A stretch of 64,000 bases of DNA, from assembly GCA_016125555.1 (NCBI GenBank), contig WGLN01000008.1, positions 124,001-188,000 on the forward strand, in the 5' to 3' direction. Within the stretch, counting starts at the first letter, position 1. The number at the start of each line of letters is the position of its first letter. Shown one piece after another: positions 26,887 through 33,920 of the stretch. The translations under genes were made by a program, and so were the position numbers. The notes below the pieces were generated by a model. The model was given only the letters and a program-made list of their open reading frames with translations, was not told where the DNA came from and made no database searches. Source of the DNA: Porphyrobacter sp. Its GTDB lineage: Bacteria; Pseudomonadota; Alphaproteobacteria; Sphingomonadales; Sphingomonadaceae.

Positions 26887-29207
26887 GCCACCTCGCGCAG
26901 CTCGATGAGCGGGATTGAGGGCGCCTCGCCCGCAGCGAAGTTGACCGCGGAAATGTCGATCCGGTCCTCGGCGAAGCGGACCGGCACATCGAACAGGAAG
27001 CCAGCGCGAATCTTGGCTCCGGCAGGCGGTGCTTCAGCGAAACTGAGCATCCCTCCGGAGCGCACCACCCAGCCGGTGTCCGCCACGTTGTCGACGCTCA
27101 CCAGCAGGGTTTCGGGCCGCGGGCGGGTGATCGGGCGGATCTGCGGCTCGTCGCCGTCGCCATAGGCCTTGATGAGCTGGAAGTCCGATTGAACGCCGTC
27201 GCCCGTCCCGATCACCTGGTCGAACATCGTCGGCGTTCCGGTCATCGCGTTGGAGCTGTGATCGAAGGGATCCATGATGCGGAAGCCCCGCGCCGGGCCG
27301 CGACGTGCACGGAAGAACGCAAGCAGTTCGGACAACTCGGCCTCCGACCGGATCCCCGGTCCGACATCGAAATGCAGCCGTGCATCCGACCAGAGCGAAT
27401 TGCGTTGTTCGTGCCCCGAGGAGGTGACGGCGATGGTGGTCGAGAATTCAGGGGCCACCGCAGTGTTGCGGCCAAGCGCGAAGGGGTAGAGCACGTCATC
27501 GAAGGGGGTCATGGGTTGCTCCGGAAAGGACGGCAGCCGGGTGAAGCCGTCGCGGTTGACCTGCGGCAGCGCCCAGACATAGCGGCGTGCGATGCCGCGC
27601 GCGGTCGCCTCGTCGAGTCCGGCATCGATCCGTGCCCAGAACGCCTCGGCGTCCGTGGGATCGAACACGAAGCCAGCGAGGTAATCCTGGTCGGCGGCGG
27701 GGTAGCCGAGCCTCTGCTCGACGCGTTCATAGGCTTTGCGCCGCGCCGCATCGGCACCTGCGGTGAGCCAGTCATAGTCCTCGAGCTGCAAACGGTCGAA
27801 GGCCGGCGCGGCCCACGCCGAAGGCAGGTTGGCGCGAACCTGCTCGGGCGTAGCCGGGTCGAGGATTGAAGGCGTAAAGGTGAGCAGCAACACCTCGGCG
27901 CCATTGGTCGCTGCAGCGCGAACGGCCCCGGCGAGATTGGCGGTCGACTGCGCGAGCAGCGCGCCCGCCGCGTCGAGTAGGTCGATGGCCGCCTGTCCAA
28001 GCGGTTCGCGCAGACTGGCGATAACCGGCGGCTGCCCTCCGAATGCGACGCGCGCCGCATCGTCGTAGAGACAGATTTCGCCCGCCGCAGTGACCCACCA
28101 CCACGGTTCCCCGACCTGGAAGCGTACCGGCTGGCCCGCTTGTTCGAGCAGCGACACGAAGGCTCGGGCGCAGTCCGCCAGCCACGCCATTGCTTCCGCC
28201 TTGGCCGGCGAGAGCAGGGTCGAAGGCGGGACCCACCCGGTGAGCGCGGGCTGACCGTCTGCCGTGCGCTGCTTCCAGCTTTCGGGGCAAAAGGTGTCGA
28301 ACAATTCGTAGGAGAGCGAGGCGATCACCTCGAGCCCTTCTGCACGGGCGAGCCGGAAGAAACTGTCGTGCCATTCGGTCGCAGGTCCGCACAATTCTCC
28401 CGGCGCGGCGGCTTTGAGACCGGTGTCCGGCTGCCTTGCGAGCCGCATGAAATGGCTCATCCCCACATAGTGCAACACGTCGTCGCGATAGCCGAGGCCG
28501 GTTATCGAGCGCAGCAGGCGCGCCGGCGTCTGGTTGTAGGCGTCGTCATAAGCGGTCGCGATGCGTTCTGCGTGGGGCGGCAAGAGGACGTCGCCCAATT
28601 CGAGCATGGCGCGCGCGCCGTCGCAGGCGATCTCGGAAAGGGTGACCGCCCCGTCGAAGCGTGCCGGCAGCGCCGCGCTGCTACCCGCGACATAGCCCGG
28701 CGCGACGAGCGAAATGAACATGCGGTCGATGTCTGCTGCAAAGACCGGCTCGCCCGGCAATCCGAAGCCGCTCTCGAGCGCCGAGAAGGGCAGGGTAATG
28801 CGTGCGTCCGTCGGCGTCCCCTCGGCATAGTTCCAGAGCCTCACGTACCAGGTCCGGGCGGCGCCTGCCGCGTCACGCCCCTCGATGGTCAGCGTCGGAC
28901 CATTGGGCAGATCAAGCGGGATCACGCCTTCGGACTGCCAGCGGAAGCTCAGCGTGGTGTTCGAGTAGTCGCGGTCGGTGGCGTAGGCGAGCAGCGGATG
29001 GTCGAGCGTGTCGGCACTTTCCCAGATCAATCCGACCAATTCACCTTCGTGGTGAAGCTCGACGGCGACACGCATCGCGTCAGGGCCAATCGTGACGACC
29101 GAGGCCATCGCCGGGCGCGGGAAATTGACGGTCCAAAAGCGCGGATCGAAGCGCTGCATGAAGGTGCTTTCCTGTGCGCGGCGTTCGCGCGCGAGCCAGA
29201 ATGCCAT
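26883..29207 (-). CDS. GTA g12-type protein: large TIM-barrel-like N-terminus fused to DUF2460
   Basis: A 774-residue protein. The C-terminal ~215 residues are a standard DUF2460 (FALGRNTAVAPEFSTTIAVT, GHEQRNSLWSDARLHFDVGP, FFRARRGPARGFRIMDPFDH), which alone makes up RcGTA g12, the distal tail protein. The N-terminal ~550 residues contain long alpha/beta sequence with HYVGMSHFM, VGEPWWWV and YVWALPQVNRDGF and resemble the TIM-barrel/non-contractile sheath modules of related phages. I chose the ATG at 29207 (MAFWLARERR); the extension to 29669 is antisense shadow of g11. Overlaps g13 by 4 bp. Confidence 0.88.
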   Translation of the reverse strand: MAFWLARERRAQESTFMQRFDPRFWTVNFPRPAMASVVTIGPDAMRVAVELHHEGELVGLIWESADTLDHPLLAYATDRDYSNTTLSFRWQSEGVIPLDLPNGPTLTIEGRDAAGAARTWYVRLWNYAEGTPTDARITLPFSALESGFGLPGEPVFAADIDRMFISLVAPGYVAGSSAALPARFDGAVTLSEIACDGARAMLELGDVLLPPHAERIATAYDDAYNQTPARLLRSITGLGYRDDVLHYVGMSHFMRLARQPDTGLKAAAPGELCGPATEWHDSFFRLARAEGLEVIASLSYELFDTFCPESWKQRTADGQPALTGWVPPSTLLSPAKAEAMAWLADCARAFVSLLEQAGQPVRFQVGEPWWWVTAAGEICLYDDAARVAFGGQPPVIASLREPLGQAAIDLLDAAGALLAQSTANLAGAVRAAATNGAEVLLLTFTPSILDPATPEQVRANLPSAWAAPAFDRLQLEDYDWLTAGADAARRKAYERVEQRLGYPAADQDYLAGFVFDPTDAEAFWARIDAGLDEATARGIARRYVWALPQVNRDGFTRLPSFPEQPMTPFDDVLYPFALGRNTAVAPEFSTTIAVTSSGHEQRNSLWSDARLHFDVGPGIRSEAELSELLAFFRARRGPARGFRIMDPFDHSSNAMTGTPTMFDQVIGTGDGVQSDFQLIKAYGDGDEPQIRPITRPRPETLLVSVDNVADTGWVVRSGGMLSFAEAPPAGAKIRAGFLFDVPVRFAEDRIDISAVNFAAGEAPSIPLIELREVA

Positions 29208-29220
29208 CGCGGTTCCCTCG

Positions 29221-29796
29221 TCAGACCTGCTGGAGTGTACGGCGCACGGCGCTGGCAATCTGTCGCGAGGAGCGGCGCAGCGCGGTGGGAGCGGCGGTCT
29301 CTCTGGGGACAGCGAGCTGAATTGCCACCCGCACGTCGCGTCCCGGCGCTGCCGCCTGATCGGCGTTGGCAATCCGCCCGGAGGCGGTGGGAAGGAACAC
29401 CTCCGGGCCGTTCTCGCCGACAAGATAGGCGCGTCCGGGCGAGACGGGACCGCCGGTCGCGCGCCCCGGCAGGCCGAGCAGCGCGCCGAGCGACTGCCCG
29501 ATGAATCCGCCGAGCCCGCTTGTCTCCGAGCCGCCGAACAGGCTCGCCATGCCCGATTGCAGGGCGTGGCTCGCGATCTCATCGAGCGCACGGAAGGCAA
29601 CGCGCTTGAGGTCATCGAAGCCGAGGCTGCCGCGTCGGAGAGCCGAGAGCAGGCCGCTCTCGAGCACATTGCCCGCGCGGCCGAACCCGTCGAGCAAGGA
29701 ATTGTCGATCGAGCGGCGCACCTTCTCGAGATCGGCGGCGAAGCCGTCGGTGCTCGCGCGCACGTCGATCACCAGGGTATCCAGATTGTCATCCAT
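29221..29796 (-). CDS. GTA tape-measure protein (g11-type)
   Basis: A 191-residue protein that sets tail length. It has an N-terminal helical stretch (TLVIDVRASTDGFAADLEKV), then SLLDGFGRAGNVLESGLLSA and the C-terminal signature GRATGGPVSPGRAYLVGENG. RcGTA g11 is only a little longer, so a short siphovirus-type tail is expected. It overlaps the preceding g10.1 gene by 8 bp and is followed 13 bp later by g12. Confidence 0.88.
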   Translation of the reverse strand: MDDNLDTLVIDVRASTDGFAADLEKVRRSIDNSLLDGFGRAGNVLESGLLSALRRGSLGFDDLKRVAFRALDEIASHALQSGMASLFGGSETSGLGGFIGQSLGALLGLPGRATGGPVSPGRAYLVGENGPEVFLPTASGRIANADQAAAPGRDVRVAIQLAVPRETAAPTALRRSSRQIASAVRRTLQQV

Positions 29797-29989
29797 CGGC
29801 GTCGCGCTCCATCAATCGCATGATCGTCTCGCGTGTGGCGAAGGCCTCCGGCCGGGCCTCGGAAGGGTCGCTGAGCGCGGCGACCAGTTCGGCGGGGGTT
29901 GCGCTCCAGAACGCGCCCGGTCCCCAGCCGAGCACGCGCGCCGCGAGTGCCCAGCAGCGCCGCGCATTATCCGTGAAGGTCTTGTTCAC
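29789..29989 (-). CDS. GTA small tail assembly chaperone (rcc01693-like)
   Basis: A 66-residue protein starting with GTG at 29989, which overlaps the g10 stop (GTGA). It contains RVLGWGPGAFWSATPAELVA, the hallmark of the small chaperone family between g10 and g11 (DUF2376). By analogy it helps load the tail tube onto the tape measure, like the lambda G/T pair. No slippery sequence for frameshifting was found at the junction; coupling is by stop-start overlap. Confidence 0.85.
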   Translation of the reverse strand: MNKTFTDNARRCWALAARVLGWGPGAFWSATPAELVAALSDPSEARPEAFATRETIMRLMERDADG

Positions 29990-30300
29990 ACCTCGCCCTG
30001 CAGCGCCTGTGCAAGGATCACGCGCACCGGACGCGTGGCGGCGACGAGCCCCATCGAAAGGATCGCCTCGCCGACGGCGTGACGCTTGGGACGGTCTTCG
30101 GCGGGAAGGCAGTGCCAGACGAGCGCCGTGATCTCGGCGAGAGTAAGCGCGCCCTGCGCGGCCCGCTCGACCAGTTCGAACAGCGAGCCCAGCTCGGCTT
30201 CGGCTGCCACGAGGTTCTCGAAGCTGGGGCGGAGGAGATGGGTTGTCCCGGCGACGACGAAGGCACTCTCGCCGCGCAGTGGATTGGCGGGTCGGCTCAT
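29986..30300 (-). CDS. GTA g10-type tail protein
   Basis: A 104-residue protein. It begins MSRPANPLRGESAFVVAGTT, matching the GTA gp10 family (HLLRPSFENLVAAEAELG, LAEITALVWHCLP). Its usual position between major tail protein and small chaperone suggests a tail assembly chaperone. The ATG overlaps the g9 stop by 4 bp, and its stop overlaps the next GTG. All of these junctions suggest a single polycistronic message. Confidence 0.88.
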   Translation of the reverse strand: MSRPANPLRGESAFVVAGTTHLLRPSFENLVAAEAELGSLFELVERAAQGALTLAEITALVWHCLPAEDRPKRHAVGEAILSMGLVAATRPVRVILAQALQGEV

Positions 30301-30704
30301 GCCGGCACCACCGGACCCGAGCTTTCCAGTTGGAGCGTGTAGTTGCGCTCCCCGTTGAAATCGCCGGCATAGTCGAGGCGCTGGACAAGAAAACGCCCGC
30401 GCAGTTTGTCGCCGTCCTCGAAGGACAGCTCGTAATCGTCGAGCGTGCCGGCAAGCGCATGGGCGCGCAGCGCACTCTCGGCGCTGCTGCCGAGGAAGAT
30501 TCCCGCCGCGCTGACCGAGACCGAGCGAGTTCCCGCGCCCGAGAGCAGGTCGCGCCAGCCGCCGGACCCCTTGTGGGTCACCACCACGCTATCGCCGTTG
30601 ATCGACATCTGCGTGGTCTTGAGACCGGCGACGGTCTGATAGGCGGGAGGTGAGGCACCGTCGCTGATCTTGAGCAGGAAGGTGGAGCCGGATTGTGCTG
30701 GCAT
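30297..30704 (-). CDS. GTA major tail tube protein (g9-type)
   Basis: A 135-residue tail tube subunit. It begins MPAQSGSTFLLKISDGASPP, has TVAGLKTTQMSINGDSVVVT, and ends with the YTLQLESSGPV beta strand, as in the TP901-1-type major tail proteins of GTAs. Many copies should stack to form the tail. I chose the ATG at 30704; the ORF extension upstream is shadow of g8. It overlaps g10 by 4 bp. Confidence 0.9.
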   Translation of the reverse strand: MPAQSGSTFLLKISDGASPPAYQTVAGLKTTQMSINGDSVVVTHKGSGGWRDLLSGAGTRSVSVSAAGIFLGSSAESALRAHALAGTLDDYELSFEDGDKLRGRFLVQRLDYAGDFNGERNYTLQLESSGPVVPA

Positions 30705-30708
30705 GGGC

Positions 30709-31125
30709 TTACTCCGTGACGGGGGCAAAGAGGCGGAAGCGGAATTCGAGCAGCGCGCCCCGCAGATTGTCGTCGCGGGCCTCGCTGCGCGAGCGCAGGA
30801 AGCGAATCGAGGCGATCTCGAAACCGGCTTGAAAGGGAGGCAGGGCGAGCACCCGTTTCTCGATCGCCCCAAGCAGCGGCTTGTCGGCGCCAGCAAGATC
30901 GGTACGGCTTTCGAGTTCCAGCGCGATCCGCGTCTCGCGACCCGTCCGATCCTTGCTGCCCCAGTCGATCGAGGCGCTGGCGGCGATGCCGAGCCATGGC
31001 GGACTGGCGCTGAGCGGCGCTTCCTCCTCGATCGTGTTGATCGCTGCAAGTGCCGGGTCGGCGCGCAGCCAAGCAATGAGCGCCGCACGCAGATCGTTTT
31101 CCATAATCTCAGGCTCCTCGCTCAT
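30709..31125 (-). CDS. GTA tail terminator, DUF3168 (g8-type)
   Basis: A 138-residue protein that caps the tail. DUF3168 marks are DLRAALIAWLRADPALAAI, PPWLGIAASASIDWGSKD and the RFRLFAPV end. The start is either MSEEPEIM at 31125, overlapping the preceding micro-gene by 17 bp, or the Met eight residues later at 31104. It precedes g9 by 4 bp. The function follows from RcGTA and HK97 relatives. Confidence 0.88.
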   Translation of the reverse strand: MSEEPEIMENDLRAALIAWLRADPALAAINTIEEEAPLSASPPWLGIAASASIDWGSKDRTGRETRIALELESRTDLAGADKPLLGAIEKRVLALPPFQAGFEIASIRFLRSRSEARDDNLRGALLEFRFRLFAPVTE

Positions 31126-31285
31126 CGGATGTGAAGTCCGGCCACAGCGCGGCTGCCGAATGCCAGGGCCGTGTCATTCCGCCTGACCGACGGCGCAGTG
31201 CTTTGAGCCGCCGCGCGGCGATCCGGGCGGCTTTGATGCGCAAGCTCCGGAGCAGCCCAGCGTCGGATGCCGTGACGCGGATCAT
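31109..31285 (-). CDS. 58-residue micro-gene at the g7 position of the GTA cluster
   Basis: A 58-residue frame starting at 31285, where ATG overlaps the g6 stop (ATGA), and ending within the start of g8 with a 17-bp overlap. The first half is strongly basic (LRIKAARIAARRLKALRRR) and probably helical; the second half is short and contains RPWHSAAALWPDF. RcGTA has g7 (the head-tail stopper, about 110 residues) here, but no similarity is recognisable by eye. The tight overlaps argue that it is translated. Confidence 0.7.
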   Translation of the reverse strand: MIRVTASDAGLLRSLRIKAARIAARRLKALRRRSGGMTRPWHSAAALWPDFTSDERGA

Positions 31286-31827
31286 GTCAGCCTCGTGCAA
31301 CGCCACGGACGCCACAGGGCGGTCACGCTCGCGGGCGGAACGGCGCTGCCTTTCTGATCCCGATCGCGGTAATGGTGCGCTGCAAGCCGGAGGATCCCGA
31401 GGCCCAGCGGCCCTGGAAGCGATCCCCAATCCGGGGCGATCCCGACTGTCAGCTGGAGCGCCACGCCCCGTCCGTCGAGCGGTTGCAAGAAACGGACGCA
31501 GGCGCTTCCCGAGGCTCGGAACTCGACCGCATAGCCGGGGTCGGCAAGCAAGCTGCGGCTTTCATCCTCAGCCAGCAGCACAGCTGCGACAAGCTGGTGC
31601 ACCGGCCGTGAGGAAAGCTCCTGCCACTCGGCACGGATCGGCACGATTTCCTCGACCGTCTGGCGCAGCGGTGCCTGTCCGATGAAGGCTTCGCAGGTCG
31701 TCAGGCTGGCTTCGAGCAGCCTGGTAAGCGTGGCATCTTCCTCGGTGCGGCTGATACCGAGCCAGTGCTTGAGCTCCGCCAGCGGTTCGCCGCCGAGGAC
31801 AGGAGGCTGCACGATTGTCCGCTGCAT
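31282..31827 (-). CDS. GTA head-tail connector (g6-type)
   Basis: A 181-residue adaptor that sits under the portal. It carries the gp6-like opening LAELKHWLGISRTEEDATLT, the helix LLEASLTTCEAFIGQ and the motif ILRLAAHHYRDRD. I chose ATG at 31827 with GGGAGA upstream (spacing 7); a GTG five codons earlier is possible. It lies 151 bp after the capsid gene, one of only two sizeable gaps in the operon. Confidence 0.88.
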   Translation of the reverse strand: MQRTIVQPPVLGGEPLAELKHWLGISRTEEDATLTRLLEASLTTCEAFIGQAPLRQTVEEIVPIRAEWQELSSRPVHQLVAAVLLAEDESRSLLADPGYAVEFRASGSACVRFLQPLDGRGVALQLTVGIAPDWGSLPGPLGLGILRLAAHHYRDRDQKGSAVPPASVTALWRPWRCTRLT

Positions 31828-31863
31828 CGCGGGTTCTCCCACATTCTATTCGAACAGGACGCA

Positions 31864-31909
31864 CCCGCATCGCTGGTGGAGGCCCGTTCAGGGTCCCGAG
31901 CGATGCGGG
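31864..31909 (-). other. Long stem-loop between capsid and connector genes
   Basis: CCCGCATCGCT (31864-31874) and AGCGATGCGGG (31899-31909) are perfect 11-bp inverted arms around a 24-nt loop that itself can pair (GGCCC with GGG-CC around one bulge). It lies 70 bp after the capsid stop on the minus-strand transcript. There is no T-run, so it is more likely an RNA-stabilising or processing structure at the 3' end of the capsid mRNA than a terminator. Confidence 0.7.
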
Positions 31910-31978
31910 CGCGAGATGCCGGCAGGCGAGCAAGGGGGCGACTCGAACCCGCCGGTGGGCGAGGCTTGGCCGCCAGGC

Positions 31979-33139
31979 TCAGGCCTCGATCTTGAGCAGC
32001 TTGATCGCGTTCGAATCCAGCACCTTGCCCCCGATCCGACGGGTTGCGTAGAAGTGGACGAACGGCTTGTTGGTGAAGGGATCGCGCAACACCCGCGTGG
32101 CGCCGTGCTCGGCAATCAGGTAGCCGTGACGGAAATTGCCGAACGCGATCGGACATTCGCCCGCTGCGATGTCGGGCATGTCCTCGGCCTCGACCACCGG
32201 ATAGCCGAGCAGGCGATCCGGTTGCCCGTCGACCATGCCCGGCTGCCAGAGGAAGGCGCCGTCCGCGGTCTTCAACTTGCGTACCTCCGCAAGCGTCGCC
32301 GAGTTCATCACGAAAGAGGCCCCCTGGCGATGGCTCGACTTGAGCGAGTGGATGAGATCGATGAGCTTGGAATCCGGTGCGCTGTCGAAGCCGAGGGCGC
32401 TGCCCGAGCCGATATATTGCATCGTTCCGAAGGCGCGCACGCCGTCTTCGGCGGTGCCGATCGGCGCGGAAAGGAAGCCTTCGGGCTGGTTCGTTCCGGT
32501 GCCGCGCACGAAGGCGGTGCCTTCCGCCCGCGCGAATTCGAGTGCGATCTCGTTCGCCAGCCAAGTCTCGATGTCGAAACCGACGTCGTCGAGCATGGCC
32601 TGGCTGGCGGCCGGATTGGCGTAGAGATCGCCGCAGGGCGGAGCGATTTCGGCGAAGTGCGGCGCGGAGGTTTCGGGGCGGGGCGCGGCCTCGCTCACCC
32701 AGCCCGAGGCTGTGCCGCCGGTTGCGACCAGCTTGCGATAGCCCGAGGTGCCGGTCTGCACCACCTGAGCGATTGCGCGGATCGGGCTGATGTCGGCCAA
32801 TTCGCTGGCGATGATCGCGTCGATCTGCCGAGGAATCGCATAGCCGCCGTCGGCAGGGTTGGCGCCGCTCAGCGACTTCAATTCGGTTTCGCGTCCACGG
32901 CGCAGATAGCCGTCGACGAAGCCCTTCACTTCGGCCGTATCGCTCGTCGCAGCACCGCCGATCGCGGGGCGGGCGGCAGCGCGCGCGACCTTGTCGAGCC
33001 TTGCTTTGACCTCGTCGACGTCGCCGCGCAGCGCGGCGATCTGGGCATCTGCTTCGTCTTGGCGGGCGACGATGTCGAAGCTCGCGGCGAGCGGATCGCC
33101 TCCGATGACGGTTCCGGTGGTGGGGGTGGTATTGTCCAT
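31979..33139 (-). CDS. GTA major capsid protein, HK97 fold (g5-type)
   Basis: A 386-residue capsid subunit. The N-terminal ~100 residues form a charged, coiled-coil-like delta/scaffold region (EADAQIAALRGDVDEVKARL), which the g4 protease should remove. The mature part starts around LKSLSGANPADGGYAIPRQI and includes GTGTNQPEGFL and RRIGGKVLDSNAIKLLK. It is flanked by the largest gaps of the cluster, both with RNA stem-loops, which suits the need for high expression. Confidence 0.95.
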   Translation of the reverse strand: MDNTTPTTGTVIGGDPLAASFDIVARQDEADAQIAALRGDVDEVKARLDKVARAAARPAIGGAATSDTAEVKGFVDGYLRRGRETELKSLSGANPADGGYAIPRQIDAIIASELADISPIRAIAQVVQTGTSGYRKLVATGGTASGWVSEAAPRPETSAPHFAEIAPPCGDLYANPAASQAMLDDVGFDIETWLANEIALEFARAEGTAFVRGTGTNQPEGFLSAPIGTAEDGVRAFGTMQYIGSGSALGFDSAPDSKLIDLIHSLKSSHRQGASFVMNSATLAEVRKLKTADGAFLWQPGMVDGQPDRLLGYPVVEAEDMPDIAAGECPIAFGNFRHGYLIAEHGATRVLRDPFTNKPFVHFYATRRIGGKVLDSNAIKLLKIEA

Positions 33140-33147
33140 GGGGCAGT

Positions 33148-33187
33148 GGCCTTTCGGTTGGGCAGGGAAAAGGCCGCGCTGGCGGCC
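33148..33187 (-). promoter_or_regulatory. Two overlapping, mutually exclusive stem-loops in the capsid gene leader
   Basis: Reading the minus strand, hairpin A is GGCCGC-CAGC-GCGGCC (33187-33172). Hairpin B is GGCCTTT, 14-nt loop, AAAGGCC (33175-33148). They share the four bases at 33172-33175, so only one can form. The AAAGG of hairpin B, 10 nt before the capsid ATG, is the best ribosome site in view, so hairpin B would hide it. A translational switch is an inference. Confidence 0.45.
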
Positions 33188-33216
33188 CGGGGGGAGGAAG
33201 TCGGAAGAACGAGCGA

Positions 33217-33618
33217 TCAGGCGACGAGATGGACGCGTGCCCCGTGCTGCAGCGGGTGGGTTACGAGGCTGACCTCGAACAGGTCGATCTCGAGCAGCTC
33301 ACGTCCGAATGCCGTCTGGAGGGCAGCACGCGCGCGAAACCCGAAGCTCAGGCCATTGACCTCGCCGCGTTCGAGCAGCAGCGCGGCGCGGCTCCCTGGC
33401 CGGTCGACGCGGGCGATCACGCGAAGGCCGCGATTATCTTCGCAAGCCTCTTCGACAATGCCGATCGGCTGATCGGGTCGATGTTGCCAGTAGAGCGGGA
33501 GGGGTGCCTTGCGGTCGGCAAGCGTCCGGGCAAAGGCGCCCCGGCGGATCGTGTCGCGTCCGGCGTCTGCGACATCGAACAGCGCGGCATAGCCTGCGAA
33601 TCGCAGCGCCGAGTTCAC
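33217..33618 (-). CDS. GTA prohead protease (g4-type)
   Basis: A 133-residue HK97-family (U35) serine protease that matures the prohead. The catalytic histidine is in YWQHRPDQPIG and the serine in VNGLSFGFRAR. The core domain is complete but short. The start is GTG at 33618, overlapping the stop of the upstream small gene (GTGA); the ORF extension to 33690 is shadow sequence. A 77-bp leader separates it from the capsid gene, on the 5' side of that gene in transcription. Confidence 0.9.
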   Translation of the reverse strand: MNSALRFAGYAALFDVADAGRDTIRRGAFARTLADRKAPLPLYWQHRPDQPIGIVEEACEDNRGLRVIARVDRPGSRAALLLERGEVNGLSFGFRARAALQTAFGRELLEIDLFEVSLVTHPLQHGARVHLVA

Positions 33619-33920
33619 AGCAACTTCCAGACGCCGAGCCGCACCGCAATGCCGACCAGCAGGAGCGCGAGGAGGCCGCGGATCATCCATTCGATGAAGG
33701 CTTTCCAGGCGCTGGCCTTGGCGTCGCGCCAGGCTTGGAGCAGTTCACGCAGCTCCACGAGGTCGCCCTCCGCCCCGGCGTCGCCGAGGCCGAGCCGGGC
33801 GAGTGCGCGGTCGGTGGCGAGCCCGCTCGCTTCCTCGACAATCGCTCGCAAGGTGACGAGCTCCGCCCCTTCCTCGCGTGCTTGCGCCATCAGGCTGGCG
33901 AGAACATCTTCGCGGCTCAT
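33615..33920 (-). CDS. DUF6127-like small protein between GTA portal and protease
   Basis: A 101-residue protein beginning MSREDVLASLMAQAREEGAE. The first ~65 residues are amphipathic and coiled-coil-like. The end carries one membrane helix (MIRGLLALLLVGIAVRLGVW). It is similar to the small proteins found at the g3.5 position in GTA clusters. Its ATG overlaps the portal stop by 4 bp and its stop overlaps the protease GTG. A membrane anchor in a head-assembly operon is odd; it could hold proheads at the inner membrane, which is speculation. Confidence 0.8.
   Translation of the reverse strand: MSREDVLASLMAQAREEGAELVTLRAIVEEASGLATDRALARLGLGDAGAEGDLVELRELLQAWRDAKASAWKAFIEWMIRGLLALLLVGIAVRLGVWKLL

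Noticed and set aside
29986..30300. Programmed frameshift between the two GTA tail chaperone genes, as in lambda G/GT
   Set aside because: No slippery heptamer is present near 29986-29995; a simple GTGA stop-start overlap explains coupling.
31928..31960. A tRNA T-arm-like string on the minus strand (GGGTTCGAGTCG) between the capsid and connector genes
   Set aside because: The T-stem pairs at only three of five positions, and no matching acceptor, D-arm or anticodon arm is found upstream, so it is not a tRNA or an attachment site.
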